Source of the DNA: PCC-7336 sp039817825
GTDB lineage: Bacteria > Cyanobacteriota > Cyanobacteriia > Thermostichales > PCC-7336
Direction: 5' to 3'
DNA: 8,790 nt
Assembly (NCBI GenBank): GCA_039817825.1
Contig: JBCBVA010000135.1
Coordinates: 1-8,790, forward strand
Shown here one piece after another: positions 1-6,904 of this stretch (its first letter is position 1; each line of letters starts with the position of its first letter). The notes below the pieces were generated by a model. The model made no database searches, was not told where the DNA came from, and saw only the letters and a program-made list of their open reading frames with translations. Position numbers and translations under genes: made by a program.

Positions 1-1244
1 CTGATTTGCTTAATGAATTCTCGCAAGTAGGCCCGCTGTTCTGACTCACTGAGTGCTCGCCAAAATGGCTCGATGGAAACCGCTTGCGCAATTGCCGCTA
101 GGTTTCCAGGCGGAAGCTGGTCTCGTTTTTCTCCCAGCTTGGCATTTTCCCCTTCTAGCAAATAGCGTTGCAATTGCCGATCGCGATCGCTTTCTGTGGG
201 CATTTCCTCTGGGGCTGGCTCGGTATCGAGGGTGACAATTTCGACTTTGTTTCGTTCTATTTGCAATTCGATGCGACTCTTAATGCTATCGATTGGCACA
301 GAATCGAGATTGGAGGTGCGTTCCGGCAATTGCTGGCAGACCGCCTGAATCGTGTTTGTCAGTGCCAACTCGTAGTTGACGCTATAGCGACATGTCGTGC
401 AGCGGAGGTATCGATACACCTTGGCTTGATTCTTGCGGGTGGCTTGAACGATACGCAGTGGCCGGTCGCAGGTTTGGCAGACGACTAATCCGGCTAGTGC
501 CCGAGGGGCGCTGGTGGAGCGACTGGCAATCGGGCTATTGCGACGAGACCAGCGATCGATTTGTGCGGCTTCTTCGCGACTCAATAGGGCTGGGTGGGTA
601 TCCCGGAGCGTCACTCCATCCTTAAATTTCAGATCGCCGCGATAAACAGGGGAAGAGAGCCACCGCCGAGCCGTCGTGACAGAAATGGTGTCCGCTCGTT
701 CTTGGTTAATGTCTTTGACTGCCCCACGGATCGAGCCAAACAATAAAAACCGATCGAAAAATGCCCGCACGAGTTGGGCTGGCTGCTCGTCTAGTTCGTA
801 GGTATTGCCCACCCGCCGATATCCGAACGGTGCAGGACCGGGAGGTGGTTTGCGATTCAGGCGATTTTGGGCGTGTCCCTCTGCAATATGGCGACCTTTT
901 AACTCTTGCGGTAGTTGAGCCAGCCACGTCTCTAAAACCTCGCGATCGCCTAGCGACTGCGCTCCATCCTCGGTGACTACCCACAGCTCCGCCCCCCGCT
1001 GCAGCCAAAACTGCACCTGTTGCTCCACTTTCGGAGCGGTCTCTCCCAAATCTGTCAGCGACAGCACATACAGTCGTAGATCTGCTGCTTCTGCGCTGCC
1101 GTACTGCTGTACGAGGTTGATGTAGTGGTGGCGATCTCCCAAGTCGACAACCGTTTCGGTTGCTCCAGACTGCTGCAATAGCAACTGCTCCTTCTGACTA
1201 GGAGGCATAATTGCCGGACGGTAGATATAGCCGAGTTTCCTCAC
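1..1244 (-). CDS. Serine-recombinase-like protein, C-terminus beyond window, catalytic residues apparently lost
   Basis: Reading leftward, the frame is open for 414 codons and runs off the left edge. It has the layout of large serine recombinases: a resolvase-like N-terminal domain (about residues 1-125), then the Recombinase domain (about 137-215, with GPAPFGYRR, a helical stretch FFDRFLLFGSIRGAVKDIN and SVTTARRWLSSPVYRGDL), then a zinc ribbon (C256-x2-C259 and C282-x2-C285), then a charged, probably coiled segment (about 320-375). I chose the GTG at 1242-1244 because it adds the first beta strand (LGYIYR) expected at the domain's N-terminus. An ATG at 1208 would remove it. Neither start has a clear ribosome-binding site. 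The usual Y-x-R-x-S active-site motif reads Y6-I-Y-R-P10, and the usual D-R-x-G-R-S reads T64-D-L-G-E-T69, so the nucleophilic serine and both arginines are missing. The domain layout resembles a recombinase type I know from cyanobacteria (XisF-like). A DNA-binding role without recombination is inference. No element boundaries or att sites are visible. Confidence 0.8.
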   Translation of the reverse strand, partial: MRKLGYIYRPAIMPPSQKEQLLLQQSGATETVVDLGDRHHYINLVQQYGSAEAADLRLYVLSLTDLGETAPKVEQQVQFWLQRGAELWVVTEDGAQSLGDREVLETWLAQLPQELKGRHIAEGHAQNRLNRKPPPGPAPFGYRRVGNTYELDEQPAQLVRAFFDRFLLFGSIRGAVKDINQERADTISVTTARRWLSSPVYRGDLKFKDGVTLRDTHPALLSREEAAQIDRWSRRNSPIASRSTSAPRALAGLVVCQTCDRPLRIVQATRKNQAKVYRYLRCTTCRYSVNYELALTNTIQAVCQQLPERTSNLDSVPIDSIKSRIELQIERNKVEIVTLDTEPAPEEMPTESDRDRQLQRYLLEGENAKLGEKRDQLPPGNLAAIAQAVSIEPFWRALSESEQRAYLREFIKQI

Positions 1245-1453
1245 AAGAGTTTGAATAGACTCATCCAGTAGTTCCAGCCCTATATTGGCACGCCTGGTTT
1301 GAATTGGGGGTGGCTTTCACTCAGTGTGATTGATTCTGGTTTGTGTTTCTTCTGGTTTGTACTAACTCAGGGCTGTACTAACTCAGGTCTGTACTATTCC
1401 TGGTTTGTCTCGCGCAAGTTGGTGGTTGGTGATGTTTATGTGGCAGCAGCCTT
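1245..1453. other. Divergent intergenic region between recombinase-like gene and MlaE permease
   Basis: These 209 bp separate two genes that read away from each other, so promoters for both should lie here. No good -35/-10 pair could be picked for either side. The right part is T-rich on the plus strand and is largely made of the 16-bp tandem repeat annotated separately. No Shine-Dalgarno sequence is obvious before the ATG at 1454. Confidence 0.6.
1326..1405. repeat. Tandem repeat, 16-bp unit, five copies (three well conserved)
   Basis: The sequence repeats with a 16-bp period: units at 1326-1341, 1342-1357, 1358-1373, 1374-1389 and 1390-1405. Units 3 and 4 share tgtactaactcagg exactly. Unit 5 is tgtactattcctggtt. 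Units 1 and 2 share the half ttctggtt with unit 5. The array ends about 48 bp before the MlaE-type permease start, so it lies in the promoter or leader of that gene. Sixteen base pairs is about one and a half helical turns, so successive units face opposite sides of the DNA. Confidence 0.75.
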
Positions 1454-2215
1454 ATGTGGTTTAAGCGACTGTTCAGCAGTATTTTACTGACCGGCCAAGT
1501 GGTGCTCTACCTGCTCAAGGGTCGGCTATACCACCGCAATACTGTCGATCAAATGTCGCTGGTGGGCACCGAATCGCTGGGGGTGGTCATCATAACGGCG
1601 CTGGTCATTAGCGGTGTATTCACCATTCAGGTAGCGCGGGAATTCATTAATTTTGGGGCGGCCTCGGCGATCGGCGGCGTACTGGCGCTGGCGCTGGCAC
1701 GAGAAATGACGCCGGTGTTGACCGCAGTGGTCGTCGCCGGTCGAGTGGGGTCTGCGTTTGCTGCAGAGCTAGGCACCATGGAAGTGACAGAGCAAGTGGA
1801 TGCCCTCAAGGTGCTCCGTACCAATCCCGTCGAATATTTGGTGGTGCCACGGGTTCTGGCCTGCGCCATGATGATGCCCATCTTGACCATTCTGGCTCTG
1901 ATTGCTGGTATTACCGGCGGGCTGATTATCTGTGTTGCCTACTACGGCCTCACTACCAGCGCGTTTCTCAACTCTGCCCGCAATTTTCTAGCGGGGTCGG
2001 ACATTATTATTTGCTGCGTGAAAGCGCTCGTGTTTGGAGTGGCGATCGCCATTATCGGGTGTAGCTGGGGCTTGACAACTACTGGAGGAGCCAAAGGGGT
2101 GGGCCGCTCGACTACGGCAGCGGTAGTTACAGCATTGCTCTGTATTTTTGTGGCCAACTTTGTGCTGTCGTTTTTCTTCTTCCAGGGGGCTGGCGGGGCA
2201 TTTAATACCCTGTAG
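1454..2215 (+). CDS. MlaE/YrbE-family lipid ABC transporter permease
   Basis: This 253-residue integral membrane protein is full length for the family. It has an N-terminal amphipathic stretch (residues 1-30), several hydrophobic segments (about 43-60, 71-95, 135-165, 188-205, 222-245) and the family hallmark block at 81-140, with LAREMTPVLTAVVVAGRVGS followed by AAELGTMEVTEQVDAL and NPVEYLVVPRVLA. A second conserved block, CSWGLTTTGGAKGVG, lies at 203-217. MlaE-type permeases form a dimer in the inner membrane with an MlaF-type ATPase and an MCE-domain MlaD-type protein, and move phospholipids between membranes. The plant chloroplast homologue is TGD1. Neither the ATPase nor the MCE gene is in this window, so the transporter parts are probably scattered, as I would expect in cyanobacteria. 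The ATG at 1454 is the first start in frame after a stop at 1430. No strong ribosome-binding site precedes it. The exact lipid cargo is unknown. Confidence 0.95.
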   Translation: MWFKRLFSSILLTGQVVLYLLKGRLYHRNTVDQMSLVGTESLGVVIITALVISGVFTIQVAREFINFGAASAIGGVLALALAREMTPVLTAVVVAGRVGSAFAAELGTMEVTEQVDALKVLRTNPVEYLVVPRVLACAMMMPILTILALIAGITGGLIICVAYYGLTTSAFLNSARNFLAGSDIIICCVKALVFGVAIAIIGCSWGLTTTGGAKGVGRSTTAAVVTALLCIFVANFVLSFFFFQGAGGAFNTL

Positions 2216-2244
2216 ATGCAAAATTCCCGTCTCCGTTTTAGCGG

Positions 2245-4251
2245 CTACTCCCCGTCCCACAGTCCTTTCATGCTCCAGGTCAACGTCACAATCGTTTGGC
2301 GATCTTCGGTTTGCACTCGATTCCATTTGCCCTCGGGTAACTGCTGGGCGATGGTGTTCATGGCTTTCGTCCCATATCCACCTTTCTTGGCCGGAACTAA
2401 CTCAACGCCATCGTTTTCCACCTGCAACAGACAGTCCGCTCCTGTCTGATCGAGCACCACCTGCAAGTAGGTCCCCGAGCCTCGCGGCGGATGGACATGC
2501 TGAATGACATTGGCGATCGCCTCGCGGGCAAACCGATAAATATCTTCGCGGGCATCGAACCATTCGCTGGTCTGCGGTTCTCGCAGGGGAGGAAGCTCCA
2601 CCTGCAACAGTAAATCCAGTTTTTCGTCGGCCACCAATTGCTGGATGTGATTGGCAATGCCAGCGTGCAGTCCCCCTTTCAGATCGGGAGAGATGCCGAA
2701 TTTACTCGCTAGCGATCGGGCATCGTTCAGCTCGCGGCGAATCCCGATGCCAATATCCTGCAGGTGAGTCAAAATGCCGTCCACCTCCAGAGCCGGATTG
2801 TCCAGTTGCAACAGCTCGATTTCGTCCATTACCAGCTTCAGTTCTTGCAACTCGCTGTCGTGAATATCCGTAGCCACCCGATACAACAGCTTGCGGGCTT
2901 GGCGGGTAATTGCTTCTTGCTCTTCTTGCTGCATGCGTTCTAACTCCCGCTGCTTGGCCTGCAGGCGATCGCGACTGTGAATCAGCAATAGAGAAACCAG
3001 CGTTGCTAACGTGGTTGCTCCAGCCACCACGGCAGGCATGGCGATCGGCCACAGCCAGTGCCCTGTTAGCAAGCTGACAATACTGGCTCCGCTGTACACG
3101 GCAGCTAGAAGCACCACAATCGCCACCCGTCCCCACAGCGAGATCAGCAACAGGGTGCCGTTACGACGTAGGTTCAACCCCATCGTCAGCACTACCCCTG
3201 TCCCCAACCCTGCCAGCAGCATGACTCCGGCCCTCCAGCTAAAGGGCACCACCTGGAATACTTCCCCCTGCAGCAAGCTGGAGAGCGCCAGCCCTTGCAA
3301 TTCGACCGCAGACACCTGACCGCCATCCGGTAAGCGAACGGGATGGGACTCCGGGCTACCTTCCACGAACCCCACCAGTACGATCTTGTCTCGCAGTGGC
3401 TGCAGCGCGTCTTCTGATACCGAGCCCAAACAAGAATGGACGAGTTGTGGGGCGCACACCTGTTCGATCGGAATAATCGGGAGGGCGCCGGGGGTTAGGG
3501 GTTTGTAGTAAAACGGCTCGGTGGGTAACTCGGTTGCCAGTTCGGCTTTGGATAGAGCGAGCCGTTCCACCGAGAAAAACCCTTGCAATCGCTGGCTGTC
3601 CCGGCGCACCAGTTGCTCCGCAAACCGGAGTTCTCTCAGAACCCCCGTGCGATCGGTGGAAAACTGGACGAACCCCTGCACGCTTTCCGGTGGCACGATG
3701 TATCGCAGCGACACGATGTCGATGGGGAGGAAATGGTTGTAAATGGGGATTTCTTCGCGGCCAAAACTCTCGCTGGTGCGAGTGGCCACCACCACGCGAT
3801 CGGCATAGGCTTCCATCGCCCGCCGGAGGGGAGCATCCAGATCCTCGTCCCCCAGTGCCTGAGGCACGGCAAATGTACCAGGGAGATTGAGCACCACCGT
3901 TCGCGCCCCAGCATCTTCCAACAGCCGTTGAGTCAAAGCCGCGTAGTTGAGCCGTTCTGGTGAAAAATCGGGCAGAGTGACATCGTCTGCTTCAGGAGCA
4001 TCCAACTGACCGTCAATGCCCACAATGACTATTTCGTCCGCTACATTTTGCCAGGTACGCGATCGCCACACCCGCCGTTGAGCCGCACTCTCCAGCTCTA
4101 GTAACACAATGCTGTTGCTGAGAACCCCCAGTCCTGCCGCACAGATCGTTCCCCAGAATAAACCCCATCCCAAAGCGTTGGGTAAAGGAAGGGCAGCAGC
4201 GTCGGAATTTGGATCTGGTGGATTTGGATCTGACAGAGGAGTCTGGGTCAT
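2245..4251 (-). CDS. CHASE2-domain sensor histidine kinase (HisKA_3/NarL-like type)
   Basis: This 668-residue membrane kinase has a short proline-rich cytoplasmic start (1-26), a first membrane helix (about 28-51), an extracytoplasmic CHASE2 domain (about 52-335, with EIVIVGID near 73-80, LLEDAGARTVVLN near 110-122 and DKIVLVGFVEGS near 288-299), then three membrane helices (about 338-359, 367-386, 398-424) typical of CHASE2 proteins. A coiled coil follows (about 427-458, rich in E, Q and R). The catalytic part is of the two-helix NarL type: the probable phosphorylated histidine is H464 in TDIHDSELQEL, the N box has N581 in REAIANVIQHVH, a D-box-like VENDG lies at 611-615 and the glycine box GGYGTKA at 624-630. 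It probably senses an unknown signal in the periplasm and phosphorylates a response regulator, but none is encoded nearby. The gene converges on the lipid permease with a 29-bp gap. It lies 88 bp downstream of a small secreted-protein gene on the same strand. The start has no strong ribosome-binding site. Confidence 0.88.
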   Translation of the reverse strand: MTQTPLSDPNPPDPNSDAAALPLPNALGWGLFWGTICAAGLGVLSNSIVLLELESAAQRRVWRSRTWQNVADEIVIVGIDGQLDAPEADDVTLPDFSPERLNYAALTQRLLEDAGARTVVLNLPGTFAVPQALGDEDLDAPLRRAMEAYADRVVVATRTSESFGREEIPIYNHFLPIDIVSLRYIVPPESVQGFVQFSTDRTGVLRELRFAEQLVRRDSQRLQGFFSVERLALSKAELATELPTEPFYYKPLTPGALPIIPIEQVCAPQLVHSCLGSVSEDALQPLRDKIVLVGFVEGSPESHPVRLPDGGQVSAVELQGLALSSLLQGEVFQVVPFSWRAGVMLLAGLGTGVVLTMGLNLRRNGTLLLISLWGRVAIVVLLAAVYSGASIVSLLTGHWLWPIAMPAVVAGATTLATLVSLLLIHSRDRLQAKQRELERMQQEEQEAITRQARKLLYRVATDIHDSELQELKLVMDEIELLQLDNPALEVDGILTHLQDIGIGIRRELNDARSLASKFGISPDLKGGLHAGIANHIQQLVADEKLDLLLQVELPPLREPQTSEWFDAREDIYRFAREAIANVIQHVHPPRGSGTYLQVVLDQTGADCLLQVENDGVELVPAKKGGYGTKAMNTIAQQLPEGKWNRVQTEDRQTIVTLTWSMKGLWDGE

Positions 4252-4285
4252 GAGGGGTGAATGGAGGCTGACGGACTAGCTCTCG

Positions 4286-4291
4286 ATTCTA
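4286..4291 (-). promoter_or_regulatory. Possible -10 element of the kinase gene
   Basis: On the minus strand this reads TAGAAT, five of six matches to TATAAT, 34 bases before the kinase ATG at 4251. No convincing -35 box lies 16-18 bp upstream. Weak evidence; the kinase could instead be read through from the upstream secreted-protein gene. Confidence 0.25.
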
Positions 4292-4339
4292 CTTTGAACG
4301 TATGGCTCCTCGGGATAAGTCTGCTCGCCGATTGTAGGT

Positions 4340-4789
4340 CTACCCTGCAGGACGGCTACCGAGACTAGAGGGAACATCGGTATTGAGTTCGAAGGCGTTG
4401 GAATCAGCAGGCTTGTCGCCAGTAGTTTGTGGGGAGTCGTTTCCCTTGCCGTCAGGGGATAGTTGGTAACGAATGACCTGCTCCCCTCTGTAAAGGGTGA
4501 TGTTGAGCCGCTCGCCACGGCGATCGATTTGCCAGGTTCCTTCGCTATTGTGGAATGTTTCGTTACCCCCTGAAAAAGTGGCATCGAGAGCAGGGCCGGA
4601 ACGGGTGCGGATGCGACCGCCGTCTGTTTCTACTTCCAGACGCAAGCTTGCCCCGTGACCTTGACCGCTAACAATTTGTCCGGTGCCGCGCCAAATCGTT
4701 CCGGCTTGGGCTACTGCGGCTAGAGGATTGAAGGCAATAAAGCTCCCCAAAACAAAGCCAGCTGCCAAGCGGAACCAGCGCTGCTCCAT
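4340..4789 (-). CDS. Small predicted secreted/periplasmic protein, function unknown
   Basis: This 149-residue protein has a clear signal peptide: positive start MEQRWFR, hydrophobic core LAAGFVLGSFIAF (about 8-20) and a cleavage site after VAQA, near residue 29. The mature part (about 120 residues) looks rich in beta strands and glycine (GTIWRGTGQIVSGQG, GTWQIDRRGERLNITLYRG, EQVIRYQLSPDG) and ends in a low-complexity polar tail (about 113-149). I chose the ATG at 4787-4789 because it places the signal peptide at the very N-terminus. In-frame starts further out (ATG at 4846, TTG at 4858) would add a basic leader before it. I vaguely recognise the pattern as a hypothetical protein seen in other cyanobacteria, but I assign no function. 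It lies 88 bp upstream of the CHASE2 kinase on the same strand, so co-transcription is possible. A link to the extracytoplasmic sensor domain would be speculation. Confidence 0.75.
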   Translation of the reverse strand: MEQRWFRLAAGFVLGSFIAFNPLAAVAQAGTIWRGTGQIVSGQGHGASLRLEVETDGGRIRTRSGPALDATFSGGNETFHNSEGTWQIDRRGERLNITLYRGEQVIRYQLSPDGKGNDSPQTTGDKPADSNAFELNTDVPSSLGSRPAG

Positions 4790-5005
4790 TCGGTTGAACT
4801 CACTCGAACGGGAACGCAGTCGTTTCGTAGTACCCAAACTGTTCATCACGCGAAGCAAAAATCGCTAAGGAAACGGCCTCATTTGCCAACCGGTGACGCT
4901 TGCCCCATGCCTTCGGCCACCCGACACTGTGTATGCCCGCGGCCAATATGTGGAAGGGGAAGCGCTGCTGCCAACTGTGGCTGCAACTGGATGACACTTC
5001 AGCTA

Positions 5006-5035
5006 TGTCTACTCTAAAGATAAGGAAGTGGTCAA
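5006..5035 (-). promoter_or_regulatory. Possible promoter of the secreted-protein gene
   Basis: On the minus strand a TTGACC -35-like box (5030-5035) is followed by 18 bp and TAGACA (5006-5011), a poor -10 with three of six matches. The leader to the ATG at 4789 would be about 210 bases, which is long. Low confidence. Confidence 0.22.
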
Positions 5036-5091
5036 AATAGGTTAACAGCTGTGCCTTCAGTTACGAACTCCCGCACATCGCAAGCAGGCAG

Positions 5092-5129
5092 ACTCTAAAA
5101 ACAGCATGGTGCTCGAGCAAATCGCTCGA
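5092..5129 (-). terminator. Terminator-like hairpin downstream of ndhB
   Basis: Read leftward, in the direction of ndhB transcription, a perfect 6-bp stem TCGAGC / GCTCGA with loop GATTT (5113-5129) is followed about 11 bases later by a run of five T (5096-5100). It lies about 100 bases past the ndhB stop. The distance between stem and T-run is longer than in a classic intrinsic terminator, so this is a tentative call. Confidence 0.35.
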
Positions 5130-5226
5130 CCAAAGCTGATAACCAAAGGCTGTTTGAAGAGTTGAACGCAGCGCCCCGTCTACGATGCAGAGTCAAAGTA
5201 TCCTTCTTGCCCGATAAGGGGTGAGG

Positions 5227-6840
5227 CTAGGACTCTTGAGAAGACGCACTACGAAGATCTGCGTCGCTAGCAAGTACCTGAGCGTCCGTATTAGCCTGAG
5301 GGGCAACAGCAATGGGAAGGCTTTCAGGCTGGGTCGTGGGCGATAAGCCGAGAAAGGCGCTGCCGGTCACCGAGTTGGTGGTCAAGGTGAAGAGAGGATT
5401 TGACAGTACACCGGAGAGGACAGTGGCAATTAACGTCAGAACCATGCCGACCTGAATGGGGCGCATTCCCATTGCTGTCCAGCTGATGTCGGGATAGTTG
5501 CGAACCGAGGGAGACATTTCTTGGGGTTCTTTGACCACCATCATTTTGATGACGCGGACGTAGTAGTAAATGGACACCACACTAGTGAACAATCCCACTA
5601 ACACTAGACCGTAGGCTCCTGCTTGCCAGCCCGCCCAGAATAAATAGATTTTGCCGAAGAATCCTGCCATTGGAGGAATGCCACCCAAAGACAGCAAGCA
5701 GATGCTGAGGCACAAAGTCAGGAAGGGATCTTTCTGATAGAGACCGCTGTACTCGGTAATGTCGTCGGTACCTGTTTTGAGGGAGAACAGGGTGACGCAC
5801 AGAAACGCCCCCAAGTTCATGAACAGGTAAACCAGCAGGTAAAAGAGGGTGCTGGAATAACCAGCTTCAGTCCCTACCACCAGACCAATCAAGACAAAAC
5901 CTGCCTGGGCAATGGAGGAATATGCCAGTAGGCGCTTCATGCTGTTTTGGGCCAGAGCGACAACGTTGCCCAAAATCATGGTCAGGATGGCCAAGATCGT
6001 AAATACGGCGCGCCATTCATCTGCCAGCGTGGGAAAGACTGTGGTCAGGAATCGCAGTGCGAGGGCAAAACCAGCGGTTTTAGAACCCACAGACAGGAAA
6101 GCGACTACTGGAGTGGGTGACCCTTCGTAAACATCGGGAGTCCACTGGTGAAAGGGGACTGCGGCCAGTTTGAACGAGATACCGGAGATGCAAAAGACGA
6201 GCGCTAGCGTTCCTGCCAATCCGGCATCGGCTAAATGCGGGGCGATCGCCTCCATGTTGGTTTCTCCGCCAGCGAGGCCGTAGAGCAGAGACATGCCGTA
6301 GAGAAAAATTGCCGTGCTGCTGGCACCAATGAGTAGGTACTTCAGTGCCGCTTCGTTGGAGCGAGGATCGCGTTTGGTGTAGCCCGCCATCAGATAACTG
6401 GAGATACTCAACGTCTCCAACGCCACAAACACCATGATCAAGTCTGTGGAACCCGCCAGAAACATCCCTCCCAATGTGGAGGTCAGCAACAGGATGTAAA
6501 ACTCTGGGGCCGACGACCCTGATTGATTAATGTACCGAATCGACATCAACACCACCAGAGCAGCAGTGATGACCAACATGCCTCTGAACACAATGCTGAT
6601 GGGGTCTGCCGTAAAGCTGCCCAGGAATCCAACTGGATCGGCCATCGACCACTGATTGGCCAAGGCGGCGATCGCCACTCCTGTTCCCGCAACTGTCACG
6701 CCTGGAATGATACGACCTACCGTTTCTCCCCAAATTAGATCGAGGGTCAAGATCAGCAGAATGGTCACCGTCACAACCGCTTCTGGCAGAATCGTCGTGG
6801 CGTTGAGGTGAGAGGCGATAGCAGGATCGAAAATATCCAT
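5227..6840 (-). CDS. ndhB: NAD(P)H-quinone oxidoreductase subunit 2 (NDH-1 subunit NdhB)
   Basis: This 537-residue membrane protein is NdhB, an antiporter-like proton-pumping subunit of cyanobacterial NDH-1. The complex sits in the thylakoid membrane, oxidises reduced ferredoxin, passes electrons to plastoquinone, and serves respiration, cyclic electron flow and CO2 uptake. The protein has about 14 hydrophobic segments. Conserved charged residues of the proton path are visible: E142 (FVALETLSISSYLMAGY), K224 (SFKLAAVPFHQWTPDVYEG), K254 (SVGSKTAGFA), K302 (SMKRLLAYSSIAQAGF) and K397 (GGIPPMAGFFGKIYLF block). The start at ATG 6838-6840 gives the normal N-terminus MDIFDPAIASHLNATTILPE. An outer in-frame start at 6909 would read back through the tandem repeat in the leader and is rejected. 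No strong ribosome-binding site is seen. From memory, cyanobacterial NdhB proteins are roughly 515-525 residues. The extra length here is in a hydrophilic C-terminal tail (about 499-537, rich in S, A, Q, D). The gene stands alone, with no other ndh gene in the window. Confidence 0.97.
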   Translation of the reverse strand: MDIFDPAIASHLNATTILPEAVVTVTILLILTLDLIWGETVGRIIPGVTVAGTGVAIAALANQWSMADPVGFLGSFTADPISIVFRGMLVITAALVVLMSIRYINQSGSSAPEFYILLLTSTLGGMFLAGSTDLIMVFVALETLSISSYLMAGYTKRDPRSNEAALKYLLIGASSTAIFLYGMSLLYGLAGGETNMEAIAPHLADAGLAGTLALVFCISGISFKLAAVPFHQWTPDVYEGSPTPVVAFLSVGSKTAGFALALRFLTTVFPTLADEWRAVFTILAILTMILGNVVALAQNSMKRLLAYSSIAQAGFVLIGLVVGTEAGYSSTLFYLLVYLFMNLGAFLCVTLFSLKTGTDDITEYSGLYQKDPFLTLCLSICLLSLGGIPPMAGFFGKIYLFWAGWQAGAYGLVLVGLFTSVVSIYYYVRVIKMMVVKEPQEMSPSVRNYPDISWTAMGMRPIQVGMVLTLIATVLSGVLSNPLFTLTTNSVTGSAFLGLSPTTQPESLPIAVAPQANTDAQVLASDADLRSASSQES

Positions 6841-6851
6841 ATTGGGTCTAA

Positions 6852-6890
6852 GGGTCTCGTTAGAGGGTCTCGTTAGAGTGGTTCGTTGGG
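6852..6890. repeat. 13-bp tandem repeat in the ndhB leader
   Basis: Two identical units gggtctcgttaga lie at 6852-6864 and 6865-6877, followed by a degenerate third copy at 6878-6890 (8 of 13 matches). The partial unit gggtcta at 6844-6850 hints at a fourth. The array starts 11 bp upstream of the ndhB ATG (last base 6840), so it occupies the place of a ribosome-binding site and would be part of the 5' untranslated region. Confidence 0.75.
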
Positions 6891-6904
6891 TGAGGGACAG
6901 TGCG

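Larger units (their letters stand above)
4790..5226. other. Intergenic region with no convincing gene
   Basis: These 437 bp lie between the secreted-protein gene and the end of ndhB, both reading leftward. Short open frames exist on both strands (for example 4800-4997 minus and 4933-5040 plus), but their translations show no domain, signal or membrane pattern. The region holds a terminator-like hairpin near 5113-5129 and a possible -35 box (TTGACC on the minus strand at 5030-5035) that could serve the secreted-protein gene. Confidence 0.6.

Noticed and set aside
53..1008. Several plus- and minus-strand frames of 60-106 residues
   Set aside because: They are shadows of the recombinase-like gene, whose own frame is longer and has recognisable domains.
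1326..1405. CRISPR array
   Set aside because: The 16-bp units are directly tandem with no unique spacers, and no cas gene is present.
1..1453. Integrated mobile element carried by the recombinase-like gene
   Set aside because: No att repeats, cargo, tRNA target or base-composition shift is visible, HIP1 sites continue through the gene, and the catalytic residues are missing.
1299..1490. Plus-strand frame of 63 residues before the MlaE permease
   Set aside because: It is built largely from the 16-bp tandem repeat, overlaps the permease start in another frame and has no domain or signal pattern.
2397..3963. Frames of 70-144 residues inside the kinase gene
   Set aside because: They are antisense or out-of-frame shadows of a gene with clear domain structure.
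4790..4858. Longer start of the secreted protein (TTG 4858 or ATG 4846)
   Set aside because: It would put about 20 basic residues ahead of a normal signal peptide.
4800..4997. Minus-strand frame of 65 residues
   Set aside because: It overlaps the upstream end of the secreted-protein region in another frame, and its translation has no recognisable pattern.
4933..5040. Plus-strand frame of 35 residues (MPAANMWKGKRCC start)
   Set aside because: It is short, has no ribosome-binding site and an unconvincing composition; chance is the simplest explanation.
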